A stretch of 64,000 nucleotides of DNA from Enterobacterales bacterium (GCA_015654925.1 JAATFX010000020.1:1-64000), one strand, 5' to 3'. Positions 19,349 through 29,390 are shown, counted from the stretch's first letter. Numbers and translations are program-made. Notes: generated by a model not told the origin, from the sequence alone.

Positions 19349-20746
19349 ATGACAGCTACACGCGTTGAAAAAGATTCCATGGGTCCGGTTGAAGTCCCCG
19401 CAGAGCGTTTATGGGGTGCGCAAACGCAGCGTTCCCTCGAACATTTCCGCATTTCCAGCGAAAAAATGCCGCCGGCATTGATTGATGCGCTGGCGCAAAC
19501 CAAGCGAGCCGCGGCGCAGGTAAATAAAGATTTGGGCCTGCTGCCCGCCGATCGCGCCGATGCTATTATCAAGGCGGCGGACGAAGTGCTGGCCGGCCAG
19601 CATCCCGGCGAATTCCCGCTGGCGATTTGGCAGACTGGGTCGGGCACCCAGAGCAATATGAATATGAACGAAGTGCTGGCCAACCGCGCCAGCGAGTTAT
19701 TGGGCGGGCAGCGGGGCGATGCGCGGCTGGTCCATCCCAATGATGATGTCAATAAAAGCCAGAGCTCCAATGATGTTTTCCCCACCGCGATGCACGTGGC
19801 GGCGGTGGTTGCCCTGCGCGAACATTTGATCCCGCAGTTGAAGCGTCTGCGCGAACAGCTGGCCAAGAAATCCGCCGCGTTCAGCGATATCGTTAAAATT
19901 GGCCGTACCCATTTGCAAGACGCCACGCCGCTGACGCTTGGCCAGGAAATTTCCGGCTGGGTCGCCATGCTGGATCACAGCTTGATCCATATCGAGCAAA
20001 GCGTGCCGCATCTGTGCGAGCTGGCTTTAGGCGGTACGGCGGTAGGCACCGGCCTCAACACCCACCCGGAATATGCGGTACGCGTGGCCAAAGCGCTGGC
20101 TGAACTCACCGGCCATCCTTTTGTCACCGCCCCCAACAAATTTGAAGCCCTGGCCGCCTGCGACGCGCTGGTGCATGGACACGGTTCCCTGAAGGGCCTG
20201 GCCGCGTCGCTGATGAAAATCGCCAATGATGTGCGCTGGCTGGCATCGGGTCCGCGCTGCGGCATCGGCGAAATCAGTATTCCGGAAAACGAGCCGGGCA
20301 GTTCCATTATGCCGGGCAAGGTCAACCCGACCCAATGCGAAGCCATGACCATGCTGTGCTGCCAGGTATTGGGCAACGATGTGGCGATCAATATCGGCGG
20401 GGCGTCCGGCAATTTCGAGCTTAATATCTATCGTCCGATGATTATCCATAATTTCCTGCAATCGGTTCGTTTATTGGCCGACGGCATGGATAGCTTTAAT
20501 CATCACTGTGCGGTGGGTATAGAACCTAACCGCGACCGCATCGACCAATTGCTGAATGAATCGTTGATGCTGGTTACCGCGCTTAATACCCATATCGGTT
20601 ATGATAAATCGGCCGAAATCGCCAAAAAAGCCCACAAAGAAGGGTTAACCCTGAAAGCGTCCGCGCTTAAACTGGGATACCTGACCGAAGCGCAATTTGA
20701 CGAGTGGGTACGTCCCGAGGATATGGTCGGCACGTTAAAGGCGTAA
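19349..20746 (+). CDS. fumC: Class II fumarate hydratase
   Basis: Heat-stable, iron-independent fumarase of the TCA cycle. The 465-residue protein has [14 protein letters not shown], the lyase signature [11 protein letters not shown] and [16 protein letters not shown], all characteristic of FumC. GAGG precedes the ATG. A terminator with a T4 tail follows. With fumA missing from this locus, FumC is the only fumarase visible in the window. Confidence 0.97.
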   Translation: MTATRVEKDSMGPVEVPAERLWGAQTQRSLEHFRISSEKMPPALIDALAQTKRAAAQVNKDLGLLPADRADAIIKAADEVLAGQHPGEFPLAIWQTGSGTQSNMNMNEVLANRASELLGGQRGDARLVHPNDDVNKSQSSNDVFPTAMHVAAVVALREHLIPQLKRLREQLAKKSAAFSDIVKIGRTHLQDATPLTLGQEISGWVAMLDHSLIHIEQSVPHLCELALGGTAVGTGLNTHPEYAVRVAKALAELTGHPFVTAPNKFEALAACDALVHGHGSLKGLAASLMKIANDVRWLASGPRCGIGEISIPENEPGSSIMPGKVNPTQCEAMTMLCCQVLGNDVAINIGGASGNFELNIYRPMIIHNFLQSVRLLADGMDSFNHHCAVGIEPNRDRIDQLLNESLMLVTALNTHIGYDKSAEIAKKAHKEGLTLKASALKLGYLTEAQFDEWVRPEDMVGTLKA

Positions 20747-20765
20747 CCGCCAGGGTTACGTTCCG

Positions 20766-20799
20766 GGCCCGGTATGCCTCGCTGGCTGCCGGGCCTTTT
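20766..20799 (+). terminator. Rho-independent terminator after fumC
   Basis: GGCCCGG (20766-20772) pairs with CCGGGCC (20789-20795) and is followed by TTTT. It lies just beyond the fumC stop and also faces the end of the convergent tus gene. Confidence 0.75.
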
Positions 20800-20802
20800 A
20801 GG

Positions 20803-21744
20803 TTATGTCGCTACATACAAATGCAGCCGCTCAATCAATAAATGCGCGGGCAGTCCCGCCGGTTTGTATTTGTACCCGATCGCCGCCCGATGATAATTGA
20901 GCAATTCTCCCAACTGCGGTACGTTTGGCGGCATTGACGCGCCGTTATCGCACCGGCATAAGACAATCAGCGGGGAAGGGCAGGCATACTGCACCTGTTT
21001 TTGCTGGTCCTGGTACCACACCCGGGCGATGGGCTGCACTTTCACCGGCCGTTTGATTTTCAGCTTTACGTCCGGCGGCAGTTTGCTTACCTGGTCGATC
21101 TCCATCCTGACGCGCTCCGCCCACTGCGCTTTGTCATAAGGGGGTACCGCCCGTCCAGCGGCCAGGCTTTTTTGCAGCATGTCCAGCACCTGTCGGCGGG
21201 TCAGATTATTGATGACCTGTTTATTGGCCCAGCCAAAACGGACGCTCCACGGATCGGTGATAACTTGCAGGGAACGATAAGCGCTCAGGGTTTTTAATCC
21301 GCGCAGGTGCGTATGCACAAATTCAAAGCGCTGCTCGGGCGGTAGTTGCGATTCAACCGTAATTAGGTGGGACAGGTCGGCTTTAAGCTGATTAACGGTG
21401 GTTATCAACGACAGGGCGCTGTGGTACTGCCCAGGGGCAGCGGCGAAACAGAGCGCCCCCGGCAACCGTATGGCGGTCTTGGCGCTGGTATTTTGCTTTT
21501 GATGATAGATAAACATACGGTCGAAATGGGCCAAACCGACATCCAGGGCGGCCTGGCCCACATGTTGAATAACCTCGATGGTTTCTATGGCATCATGCTC
21601 CCGGCCTTTTTCCACCTCCGGCAATTCAAACACCCGTCCGGCCAGTAAACGAAACCCGGCCAACAGATCCTGCAAGGTCTTAATCTGGCTTTGCAACTGG
21701 TTAAAGCCGTGGTTGAGCCGGTCAACCAGATCGAGTGAAGTCAT
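20803..21744 (-). CDS. tus: Tus, replication terminus site-binding protein
   Basis: Binds Ter sites and blocks replication forks arriving from one side. The 313-residue protein retains the hallmark C-terminal block KLKIKRPVKVQPIARVWY, plus RFGWANKQVINNL and GELLNYHRAAIGYKYKP. The start MTSLDLVDRLN (21744) lines up with E. coli Tus; the longer in-frame start would run into the Ter site. That site lies at 21787-21809, just upstream, so tus is probably self-repressed as in E. coli. rstAB, its E. coli neighbour, is absent here. Confidence 0.93.
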   Translation of the reverse strand: MTSLDLVDRLNHGFNQLQSQIKTLQDLLAGFRLLAGRVFELPEVEKGREHDAIETIEVIQHVGQAALDVGLAHFDRMFIYHQKQNTSAKTAIRLPGALCFAAAPGQYHSALSLITTVNQLKADLSHLITVESQLPPEQRFEFVHTHLRGLKTLSAYRSLQVITDPWSVRFGWANKQVINNLTRRQVLDMLQKSLAAGRAVPPYDKAQWAERVRMEIDQVSKLPPDVKLKIKRPVKVQPIARVWYQDQQKQVQYACPSPLIVLCRCDNGASMPPNVPQLGELLNYHRAAIGYKYKPAGLPAHLLIERLHLYVAT

Positions 21745-21786
21745 AAGCGGCGTGCCCGTACGGGAAGGATGACTTATTAATAACAT

Positions 21787-21809
21787 ACTTTAGTTACAAC
21801 ATACAATAT
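21787..21809 (-). other. Ter replication fork-arrest site
   Basis: Read on the minus strand, 18 consecutive bases (GTATGTTGTAACTAAAGT) are identical to the core of E. coli TerB. The site lies 43 bases upstream of the tus start, the same relation as TerB-tus in E. coli. The conserved GC(6) end faces higher coordinates, so forks moving leftward in this window should be the ones blocked. Confidence 0.92.
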
Positions 21810-21937
21810 ACTCTATCCATTATCCTCAATGCCCGCCACTGCGCCATTTGCGCTTACCAGCGCGGAACAAGGCATGTCCGGCCCTGTATATCACCGGACC
21901 GCGGCATGCATGATAGATAGAAAGGGGCCAGACGAAA

Positions 21938-23212
21938 TCAGATGGCGCGCAGTTCGGGAAGCTTGCGCAAGCGCTGGGCTACCATTATTCCAAGCGCCAA
22001 TAGGATAGCGATAAACACCACCACGCCGGTCCAGGCGAAACTGTGCCAGAAAAATCCCCCCAGGGTGCCCGACACGCTGGAACCAACATAATAGCAAAAC
22101 AGATACAGCGAAGACGCTTGCCCTTTGGCGCGCCGCGCCCGGCGGCCGATCCAGGCGCTGGCGGTGGAATGCCCGGCAAAAAAACCGGCGGTAAACAGCA
22201 TCATACCGAAAAAAATCATCACCAGCGAGTCGAACCAGGTCAGCAATAAACCACACAGCATGATCAGCATCGATACCAGCAATACCGGGCCGCGGCCATA
22301 ACGTCCCGATAGGCTGCCGGCCCGCGGCGAGCTGTAGGTGCCGGTCAGGTAAACCAGGGACAGCAATCCCACCGTTGCCTGGCTGAGAAACCAGGGACCC
22401 GCGAGCAAACGATAACCAATATAGTTAAACAGAGTGATAAACGACCCCATTAATAAAAAACCTTCGATAAATAACAGCGGCAACCCCGCATCGCGGAAAT
22501 GCAGCCGGAAATTAATCGCCAGAGTGCGCGGTTTGAGGGCCGTGGGGCGGAAGTGGCGGGAGGCGGGCAGGATACGCCAGAACATCAGCGCCGCGGCAAG
22601 CGCCAGTACCCCGATGGCGCCGACGGCGATCCGCCAGGAAAAAAAATCGGTCAGTACGCCGCTGATCAACCGCCCGCTCATACCGCCGATGGAGTTCCCG
22701 CTGATATAGAGCCCCATGGAAAACGCCACTACGCTCGGATGGATTTCTTCGCTCAGATAGGTCATGGCCACGGCGGCGACGCCGCTCAACGCTAAACCTA
22801 TCAGCGCGCGAAACACTAAAATACCCTGCCAACTGGTCATAAAGGCGCTGATGATGGTAAATACCGCCGCCAGCAACAATGCCACGACCATCACTGATTT
22901 TCTGCCCATCGCGTCCGATAGCGGGCCGGTGACCAGCAGCCCCAGCGCCATCAGGCCGGTAGCCAGCGACAAGGATAAACTACTGGTGGCCGGCGATACG
23001 CCGAAATCATGGGATAGCACCGGCAAGATGGGCTGGACACAGTAGAGCAGCGCGAAGGTAGCAAGTCCGGCGGAAAATAATGCCAGAGTTAACCGGATAA
23101 ATTGTGGGGTGCCGCGTTTGATAAAAGGGGGTTTTGGCGTCGGGGAATGGCCGGCGACGGGCAATGCGGGCGTCTTAGGCGCTGGCGCCGTAGTACGCAA
23201 AAGGGTGTTCAC
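21938..23212 (-). CDS. ynfM: YnfM-like MFS exporter
   Basis: A 424-residue major facilitator with 12 predicted membrane segments. It has the motif-A loop GPLSDAMGRKSVMV, the segment MTYLSEEIHPSVVAFSMGLYISGNSIGGMSGRLISG and AKGQASSLYLFCYYVGSS, all close to E. coli YnfM. It is probably an inner membrane drug or metabolite exporter; the substrate is unknown. It is divergent from the LysR gene at 23334, as ynfM is from ynfL in E. coli, so YnfL may regulate it. Confidence 0.9.
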   Translation of the reverse strand: MNTLLRTTAPAPKTPALPVAGHSPTPKPPFIKRGTPQFIRLTLALFSAGLATFALLYCVQPILPVLSHDFGVSPATSSLSLSLATGLMALGLLVTGPLSDAMGRKSVMVVALLLAAVFTIISAFMTSWQGILVFRALIGLALSGVAAVAMTYLSEEIHPSVVAFSMGLYISGNSIGGMSGRLISGVLTDFFSWRIAVGAIGVLALAAALMFWRILPASRHFRPTALKPRTLAINFRLHFRDAGLPLLFIEGFLLMGSFITLFNYIGYRLLAGPWFLSQATVGLLSLVYLTGTYSSPRAGSLSGRYGRGPVLLVSMLIMLCGLLLTWFDSLVMIFFGMMLFTAGFFAGHSTASAWIGRRARRAKGQASSLYLFCYYVGSSVSGTLGGFFWHSFAWTGVVVFIAILLALGIMVAQRLRKLPELRAI

Positions 23213-23333
23213 GATTAATCCTTAGACAAGTCGGCAAATCTGCAATGCTTCGGTGGAGAACGTTCTGAAAATAATAGAAAAAAGTGGGTTTGTTGTCTAA
23301 TATATTAATAATCTCAATTGATATGTTTAAGAT

Positions 23334-24227
23334 ATGAATATCGAATTGCGTCACCTGCGTTATTTTATCGCCGTCGCGGAAACGCTGCATTTCGGCCGCG
23401 CCGCCGAACAGCTGCATATTTCCCAGCCGCCGTTAAGCCAGCAAATCCAGATCCTTGAACAGCAAGTCGGCGCACGCCTGCTGGACCGCAATAACCGTAA
23501 TGTCCGACTGACCCCGGCGGGCAAGCAATTCCTGCAAGAAGCCTGGCTGATCGTCGAACAGGTCAACCAGGCCGCGGAGCGGGCCGCCAGAATCCACCGC
23601 GGCGAATTAGGGGAGATCACCATTGGATTTACCTCCTCGACGCCGTTTAACCAGCGCATTTCGGCAAGCTTGCTGGCCTTTCGCCAACAGCATCCCGCCG
23701 TGCATATCCAAATGGTCGAGACGAATACCAAGCAGCAAATCGAACCGTTGCTTAATGGCAAATTCGACATGGGGGTTATGCGCAATACGCCCTTGCCGGA
23801 CGCGCTTACTTACCGGCTCTTGTTGCGCGAAGCCCTGGTGGCGGTGGTGCATCAGGATCATCCCCTGGCCGGCGCGTTAAACGGCAGAATCAGTATTCGG
23901 CAGTTAGCCAGCGAGCCGTTTGTCTTCTTTGATCGCCAGGTGGGCACCGCCTTATACGATGAAACGCTGCTGCTGCTCAAACAATTTGCCATTACGCCCT
24001 ATATCACCCAGGAAGTGGGCGAGGCCATGACCATTATCGGCCTGGTTTCCGCCGGTTTGGGCGTGTCTTTACTGCCGGCTTCTTTTTCCCGCATCAAAAT
24101 TGATAGCGTGCGTTATCTCGCATTGGACGAGCCCGAGGCCAAGACCGAAGTGTGGCTGGTTACCCATCGGCAGCGTGAGCTTTCCGCCTCCGCACAGATG
24201 CTGATCAATTTAATGCTGAGGCAATAG
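23334..24227 (+). CDS. ynfL: YnfL, LysR-family regulator
   Basis: A 297-residue LysR-type regulator, the same length as E. coli YnfL. The N-terminal winged helix-turn-helix is MNIELRHLRYFIAVAETLHFGRAAEQLHISQPPLSQQIQ; the effector domain follows, with ITQEVGEAMTIIGLVSAGLGVSLLPASF. The start has no strong ribosome site but no alternative fits better. Divergence from ynfM suggests local control of that exporter. The inducer is unknown. Confidence 0.92.
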   Translation: MNIELRHLRYFIAVAETLHFGRAAEQLHISQPPLSQQIQILEQQVGARLLDRNNRNVRLTPAGKQFLQEAWLIVEQVNQAAERAARIHRGELGEITIGFTSSTPFNQRISASLLAFRQQHPAVHIQMVETNTKQQIEPLLNGKFDMGVMRNTPLPDALTYRLLLREALVAVVHQDHPLAGALNGRISIRQLASEPFVFFDRQVGTALYDETLLLLKQFAITPYITQEVGEAMTIIGLVSAGLGVSLLPASFSRIKIDSVRYLALDEPEAKTEVWLVTHRQRELSASAQMLINLMLRQ

Positions 24228-24370
24228 TGTTATGATTTGCGCAGGAAGTGAGGATCACGCGGCTGTGTCAGGGACAATGACGGTCCTGACCGGGGTATTG
24301 TGTGCGGTAAATCACATAACTAATCAAATATTTGACGGCTAAAATGAAAAGTCACAACATAGCCCCAATA

Positions 24371-24394
24371 TATTATTTTATAGCGTGAAAATAT
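24371..24394 (+). promoter_or_regulatory. Candidate Mlc self-operator
   Basis: An AT-rich imperfect palindrome, TATTTTATAGCGTGAAAATA at its core, lies directly before the mlc ribosome site. It has the T-rich/CG/A-rich layout of Mlc and NagC operators. Mlc represses its own gene in E. coli, so this position fits. Confidence 0.4.
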
Positions 24395-24408
24395 CAGGAG
24401 CAAGGTGA

Positions 24409-25626
24409 GTGATTGGCCATGGTCAACCTGGGCATATCGATCAGATCAAACAGACTAATGCGGGAGTGGTTTATCGCCTGATCGATACGTTTGGCCCTAT
24501 TTCGCGTATCGCCTTGTCCAAGCTGGCCCGGCTCGCGCCCGCCAGCATCACGAAGATAGTCCGTGAGTTGGTCGAAGCCCACCTGGTAACCGAAACCGAA
24601 TATCAGGAAAACGGCCTGCGCGGCAGGCCGGCCATCGGTCTGGTGGTAGATACCCAAGCCTGGCATTTCCTGGCGGTGCGTATTGGCCACGGCACCATAA
24701 CCCTGGCGCTGCGTGAGCTCAGCAGCAAATTGATCGTCGAGGATACCTTGCCGCTGCCGGCCCAGGCGCCGGAGTCTTTATTGGTTCGGCTGCTGCGGAT
24801 TATCGATCAATTTTTTATCCGCCATCAACAGCAGTTGGAACGGCTGACCGCCGTCGCGGTAACCCTGCCGGGTATTATTGATGCGGCGGCGGGCATGGTG
24901 CACCGCATGCCGTGGTATAACGTCGATAACATGGCCCTTGGGCCGGCGCTCACCGAACATATCGGGGTACCCGCCTATTTGCAGCATGATATCTGCGCCT
25001 GGACCATGGCCGAAGCGCTTTATGGCGCGGCGCGGGATTGCAACGACGTCATCCAGATCGTCATCGATCATAACGTCGGTGCCGGCGTGATTACCGGCGG
25101 CACCTTGCTGCACGGCAGCAGCCGCAGCCTGGTGGAGATAGGCCACACCCAGGTGGAACCCTATGGCAAACGCTGTTATTGCGGCAACCGCGGCTGCCTG
25201 GAGACGGTGGCCGGCATTGAAAGCATTCTTGAGCTTACCCGCCAGCGCCTGGCGCTGAATATGGATTCTTCCATGAACGGCTCGCCGGTCAGCGTTGAAA
25301 CCCTTTGCGAGGCGGCCATGTCCGGCGATACGCTGGCCCGCGACATTATTGTCGGCATCGGCAATAGCGTGGGGCGAATATTGGCCATTATGGTCAACCT
25401 GTTTAATCCTGAAAAAATCCTGGTGGGCTCGCCTTTGAATCTCGCCTCGGATATTCTTTTTCCAGTCATCCTCGCCAATATCAGGCAACAATCTTTGCCC
25501 GATTACAGCAAAGATATTACCGTTCAGGCCACGCGTTTTAAAAACCAGGGTACCATGCCGGCCGCGGCATTGATTAAAGATGCGCTCTACGATGGCTCGC
25601 TGTTATTGAAATTGGTACAGGGATAA
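24409..25626 (+). CDS. mlc: Mlc (DgsA), glucose-responsive ROK-family repressor
   Basis: Represses PTS and sugar genes until sequestered by unphosphorylated EIIBC-Glc. The N-terminal helix-turn-helix (HIDQIKQTNAGVVYRLID, ISRIALSKLARLAPASITKIVREL) is followed by the ROK domain with the zinc site GHTQVEPYGKRCYCGNRGC. The 405 residues match E. coli Mlc (406). Translation starts at a GTG (24409), as in E. coli, with AGGAG eight bases upstream. It lies between ynfL and bioD2, the conserved order. Confidence 0.96.
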   Translation: MIGHGQPGHIDQIKQTNAGVVYRLIDTFGPISRIALSKLARLAPASITKIVRELVEAHLVTETEYQENGLRGRPAIGLVVDTQAWHFLAVRIGHGTITLALRELSSKLIVEDTLPLPAQAPESLLVRLLRIIDQFFIRHQQQLERLTAVAVTLPGIIDAAAGMVHRMPWYNVDNMALGPALTEHIGVPAYLQHDICAWTMAEALYGAARDCNDVIQIVIDHNVGAGVITGGTLLHGSSRSLVEIGHTQVEPYGKRCYCGNRGCLETVAGIESILELTRQRLALNMDSSMNGSPVSVETLCEAAMSGDTLARDIIVGIGNSVGRILAIMVNLFNPEKILVGSPLNLASDILFPVILANIRQQSLPDYSKDITVQATRFKNQGTMPAAALIKDALYDGSLLLKLVQG

Positions 25627-25747
25627 GGCTTAACGAGGAAATATTGCGCTAACGCAAGCTGCGCCAGCGCCGTATCGGGTACATTTTAGGTTAACCCTTT
25701 ACCTTATCCAAACATGTCCAATGGATTAACGCCAGGCTGGAGTAGTC

Positions 25748-26437
25748 ATGTTAAAACGAATTTTTGTTGCCGGTACGGATACTGCCGTCGGCAAAACAAT
25801 TGTCTCCCGCGCCTTGCTGCAAAACTTGGCCAAGAATAACCTAAGCGCGGTAGGTTATAAGCCTATTGCCCGCGGCAGCGAGGAAACGGCGGAGGGGCTG
25901 CGCAATAAAGACGCCCTGATCCTGGGCGCATCCTCCACGCTGCAACTGCCTTATGGCGCAATTAATCCTATTACCCTGCGGGAAGAGGAAATAAGCGCCT
26001 ATTCCGGTGATGAAATTAATTACGGCCTGATGACAGAGGGACTGCGTCATTTAAGCGAACTGGCCGATACGGTAGTGGTGGAGGGCAGCGGCGGCTGGCG
26101 CACCATCATGAGCGATTATCGCCCCTATTCTGATTGGGTGGTACAGGAACAGTTGCCGGTAATTTTGGTGGTCGGCATTAAGCTGGGCTGTATCAATCAT
26201 GCGTTATTAACCGCCGAGGCCATTATTAATGACGGACTGCCGTTAATAGGTTGGGTCGCCAACCGCATCAATCCCGGTCTGGCGCATTATGCTGAAATAA
26301 TGGATGTATTACGCAATAAAATTAAGGCCCCGCAGTTAGGTGAATTGCCTTATTTGCCTCGGCCCGAACAGCGCGATCTTTCCGGTTATATTGATTTAGG
26401 CAAGGTATTTGAGTTAAAAGAAAAGATTACCGCTTAA
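25748..26437 (+). CDS. bioD2: BioD2 (YnfK), dethiobiotin synthetase paralogue
   Basis: A 229-residue P-loop protein of the dethiobiotin synthetase family, which uses ATP and CO2 to close the ureido ring in biotin synthesis. The Walker A segment is VAGTDTAVGKTIVSRALL; VVEGSGGWRTIMSD carries the second phosphate-binding motif. Length and position beside mlc match E. coli YnfK. Most strains have a second copy at the bio locus; whether this one is the main enzyme cannot be told here. Confidence 0.9.
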   Translation: MLKRIFVAGTDTAVGKTIVSRALLQNLAKNNLSAVGYKPIARGSEETAEGLRNKDALILGASSTLQLPYGAINPITLREEEISAYSGDEINYGLMTEGLRHLSELADTVVVEGSGGWRTIMSDYRPYSDWVVQEQLPVILVVGIKLGCINHALLTAEAIINDGLPLIGWVANRINPGLAHYAEIMDVLRNKIKAPQLGELPYLPRPEQRDLSGYIDLGKVFELKEKITA

Positions 26438-26586
26438 TCGCCCCCTTATACGCCGAGTGGGTGTCAACGATTTTTTGCCTTGGCGTTCCATACGATCTTC
26501 ACGCCCGCGTTGCTAAAAAATAGGGTACCTTGCCAACCGCAAGCTGGATATACTCTGGTTCTGGCACACAGGAATCATAGGCACCC

Positions 26587-28080
26587 ATGATCACCTCCGT
26601 TCAGGATCACGGAATTCCCGCGCACCGGGGCTGGATTTTAACCGCCTGCATGCTGGCCATGTTTATGGCCGCCGTCGAAGTCACCATCGTGGCCACCGCC
26701 ATGCCGACCATCGTTACCGATCTGGGCGGCTTTGCCTCTTTAGGCTGGGTCTTCGCGGTGTATTTGCTGATGCAGGCGATCACGGTGCCCATTTATGGCC
26801 GATTGGCCGATCTTTATGGGCGTAAACCGGTATTTTTTTTCGGAATCGGCCTGTTTCTGGCGGGGTCGGCGCTGTGCGGCTTTGCCCATACCATGGTCTG
26901 GCTGATCATGTTCCGGGCCTTGCAAGGTTTGGGAGCCGGGGCGATTACCCCCTTGACCACCACTATCGTGGCGGATATTTATCCGCCGCACCTCCGGGCC
27001 AGGGCCCAGGGATATCTCGCCAGCGTTTGGGCGGTCTCCGCCATTATCGGGCCGCTGCTGGGCGCGTTTATCGTTGAACATTACCGCTGGGCCGGGGTGT
27101 TTTGGGTCAATCTCCCGCTGGGCATGGTTTCGCTGCTGTTACTTGGCCGCTATCTGCCCAGCGGCGATAACGACCAGCCGTCCCGGGCGCTCGATAGCCT
27201 GGGCATCAGCTATTTATCGGTGTCCATCGGCGCGTTGTTACTGACCATCCTCCAGTCCGGGCAATTCGGCCTTTGGTCGATCCCCTTGCTGATCTTATCA
27301 CTGCTGAGCGGTTTTCTGTTTGTCCGGCAGCAAACCACCACCGTTTCGCCGCTTTTTCCGCCGGCGCTGTGGCGCAGCCGCACCATCGTCGCCGGCAATA
27401 TCGGCGGTCTGGCCATCGGCGCGGCGATGATGGGCATTTCCGCTTTCTTGCCCGCCTATATCCAGGCGGTAATGGGCGGCGGGGCCTTGGCCGCCGGTTG
27501 GACGCTCGCGGTCATGTCCCTCGGCTGGCCGCTGGCCAGCGTGCTGAGCGGACGCATTATGCACAGCACCTCGTATCGCTTTACCGCGGTGACCGGCGCG
27601 CTGTTCCTGATGGCGGGTAGCGGATTATTACTGCTGCTTACGCCCCATAGCAGCCTGTGGTTCGCCCGCGTCGCCGCGTTTATCATTGGGGTCGGCATGG
27701 GCATGAGCAGCACGACATTTTTGGTGTCGGTGCAAAACGAAGCGGATTTCAGCATGCGGGGGATAGCCACCGCTTCCACCATGTTTACCCGCATGCTGGG
27801 CTCGGCGTTGGGTACCGCCTTGTTGGGCGCGACGTTAAATTTTAATTTGCGGTTGCGCTTACCAACGATCGGCGATCCGATGCAGTTACTGATTGCGCGC
27901 CAGGAAGGGTCGGGCGCCGGAATAAGCGATAGTGATTTGCCCATTATCGTGCAGCAGGTGGGATTATCGCTGCACTGGGTATTTGTCCTGTCAGCCGGAC
28001 TGGCTTTTTGCGCTTTGTTTTCGGCCTGGGGTATCCCGCGCCATACCAAACCGCTGGAAGAGGGCGAGAGCCGATCCTGA
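26587..28080 (+). CDS. DHA2-type MFS drug:proton antiporter
   Basis: A 497-residue major facilitator with about 14 membrane segments, the topology of the EmrB/QacA group. Visible motifs include ATAMPTIVTDLGG in segment 1, GRLADLYGRKPVF (motif A), FRALQGLGAGAITPL and SAIIGPLLGAFIVEHYRWAGVFWVNLP (motif C region). The substrate is probably lipophilic drugs, by family. No adjacent EmrA-like adaptor is present, so it probably acts alone in the inner membrane. It converges on ynfD. Confidence 0.88.
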   Translation: MITSVQDHGIPAHRGWILTACMLAMFMAAVEVTIVATAMPTIVTDLGGFASLGWVFAVYLLMQAITVPIYGRLADLYGRKPVFFFGIGLFLAGSALCGFAHTMVWLIMFRALQGLGAGAITPLTTTIVADIYPPHLRARAQGYLASVWAVSAIIGPLLGAFIVEHYRWAGVFWVNLPLGMVSLLLLGRYLPSGDNDQPSRALDSLGISYLSVSIGALLLTILQSGQFGLWSIPLLILSLLSGFLFVRQQTTTVSPLFPPALWRSRTIVAGNIGGLAIGAAMMGISAFLPAYIQAVMGGGALAAGWTLAVMSLGWPLASVLSGRIMHSTSYRFTAVTGALFLMAGSGLLLLLTPHSSLWFARVAAFIIGVGMGMSSTTFLVSVQNEADFSMRGIATASTMFTRMLGSALGTALLGATLNFNLRLRLPTIGDPMQLLIARQEGSGAGISDSDLPIIVQQVGLSLHWVFVLSAGLAFCALFSAWGIPRHTKPLEEGESRS

Positions 28081-28090
28081 CGCTCGCCCT
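28061..28090 (+). terminator. Hairpin at the convergent MFS/ynfD junction
   Basis: AGGGCGAG (28061-28068) pairs with CTCGCCCT (28083-28090) across the MFS stop codon. No U-tract follows on either side, so its role as a shared terminator is tentative. Confidence 0.4.
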
Positions 28091-28100
28091 GAGTCATTGA

Positions 28101-28394
28101 TTATGGACTCGGCGCGTCGTTGGGGGCGGACGCATCGTCGGTGCGGATATAAACTATTTTCTGGGTATCGTTTTCACAGTGGCCGACCACTTGACCACCG
28201 GCCTGGTCAGCCTGGTCGTTGGCGACGATATCCAGACGGAAGTTTGACTCAGGCACGCCGTTGGCGACGATTTTCTGGGTAATATCCGCTTTGACGCTGT
28301 CGCAGGATGCCTGTGCCGCCAGCGGCGCCAACAGGAACAGCGTCGCGGCCAGCCTGATAAAGTTGTGCTTTACCCTGAGGCTTAATGTCTTCAT
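28101..28394 (-). CDS. ynfD: YnfD-like DUF1161 periplasmic protein
   Basis: A 97-residue small secreted protein with a signal peptide that ends around PLAAQA before SCDSVKADITQKIVANGVPESNF, the DUF1161 hallmark. Two cysteines (in SCDSVK and GHCENDT) could form a disulfide. Function is unknown. It lies near ynfB and ynfA as members of the E. coli ynf cluster do. The gene name is given by family resemblance. Confidence 0.75.
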   Translation of the reverse strand: MKTLSLRVKHNFIRLAATLFLLAPLAAQASCDSVKADITQKIVANGVPESNFRLDIVANDQADQAGGQVVGHCENDTQKIVYIRTDDASAPNDAPSP

Positions 28395-28477
28395 CTTACC
28401 ATCCTTATTTGAGTATGAAGTATCCCCTACAAGAATAGCAGCGTTATCAAAAAGGGGAAATCAACCGCCTGACGGCA

Positions 28478-28825
28478 TTATGGCGCCATTAATGAACGGC
28501 CGGTGCGGCGGTCCAGGCAGCGTGAGGTGTTGGCTTCCCAATACGCATTGACATTTTCGCTGCTGGCGCATTTTTCCTGCAGATCGACGGTTTTGTCGTA
28601 CTTGTCGAAATCCTTTTCAACGCGCTGATTGACCTTATTACGCAGGTTATGGGTGGCGTTCCATTGCTCCTGGCTTTGGCGCGCCTCCTCTTTTGACTGG
28701 GCGGAATCACCTGATTCGACGATCAATCGCTGCGTATTGCCGGCGGCATAACCAGCGGCGGAAAAAGCCAGCAGGACGACCGATAGCATCCCGCCAAGCA
28801 GTCGTGGGTAGGTGTTGTTGTTCAT
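28478..28825 (-). CDS. ynfB: YnfB, DUF1283 periplasmic protein
   Basis: A 115-residue secreted protein with a signal peptide (to about SAAGYA) and the conserved [17 protein letters not shown] and [17 protein letters not shown] segments of YnfB. Function is unknown. It is transcribed away from ynfA, which lies next to it as in E. coli. It is preceded by a good purine-rich ribosome site (AAGGAAGAAG). Confidence 0.88.
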   Translation of the reverse strand: MNNNTYPRLLGGMLSVVLLAFSAAGYAAGNTQRLIVESGDSAQSKEEARQSQEQWNATHNLRNKVNQRVEKDFDKYDKTVDLQEKCASSENVNAYWEANTSRCLDRRTGRSLMAP

Positions 28826-28994
28826 AACTTCTTCCTTTTCATTTTTACATGGATACTATTGTTAGCTTACGTTAATACGCGTAGGGGTCTATTGGCGCAG
28901 GTAAAATCGCTTCATATTATAGCGGCATAATAACATCGGCATATGTCGTAAAACCACCCGCAATTGTTGCAATGGATTAAGGATCGGACGCTGA

Positions 28995-29321
28995 ATGTTC
29001 AAAACGGCCTTACTGTTTTTCGCCACGGCTATCGCAGAAATCCTGGGATGTTACCTGCCTTATCTCTGGGCGAAAAAGGGGGGCAGCATTCTGTTGCTGG
29101 TCCCCGCCGCCGCCAGCCTGGTGGTTTTCGTGAGCCTGCTGATGCTGCATCCCGCCGCCAGCGGCCGCGTTTATGCCGCCTATGGCGGCATGTACATATT
29201 GACCGCCTTGCTGTGGCTAAGGTTCATCGACGGCGTAAAATTATCATCCCTGGACTGGCTGGGCGCGGCGGTGGTGTTCGTGGGGGTGATGATAATGGTT
29301 GCTGGCTGGTCGAGAGCGTAA
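28995..29321 (+). CDS. ynfA: YnfA, UPF0060 small membrane protein
   Basis: A 108-residue protein with four membrane segments, the same length as E. coli YnfA, containing [14 protein letters not shown] and [26 protein letters not shown]0060 proteins resemble small multidrug resistance exporters in size and topology, but the physiological substrate is uncertain. It stands alone between ynfB and the convergent ydfG. Confidence 0.93.
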   Translation: MFKTALLFFATAIAEILGCYLPYLWAKKGGSILLLVPAAASLVVFVSLLMLHPAASGRVYAAYGGMYILTALLWLRFIDGVKLSSLDWLGAAVVFVGVMIMVAGWSRA

Positions 29322-29390
29322 AACCGGTATCGGCGGCGGCACAAAAGGAGGGGGGCGAAACGGCCCCGACCTCCCGGCCGGGGCGTCGAT

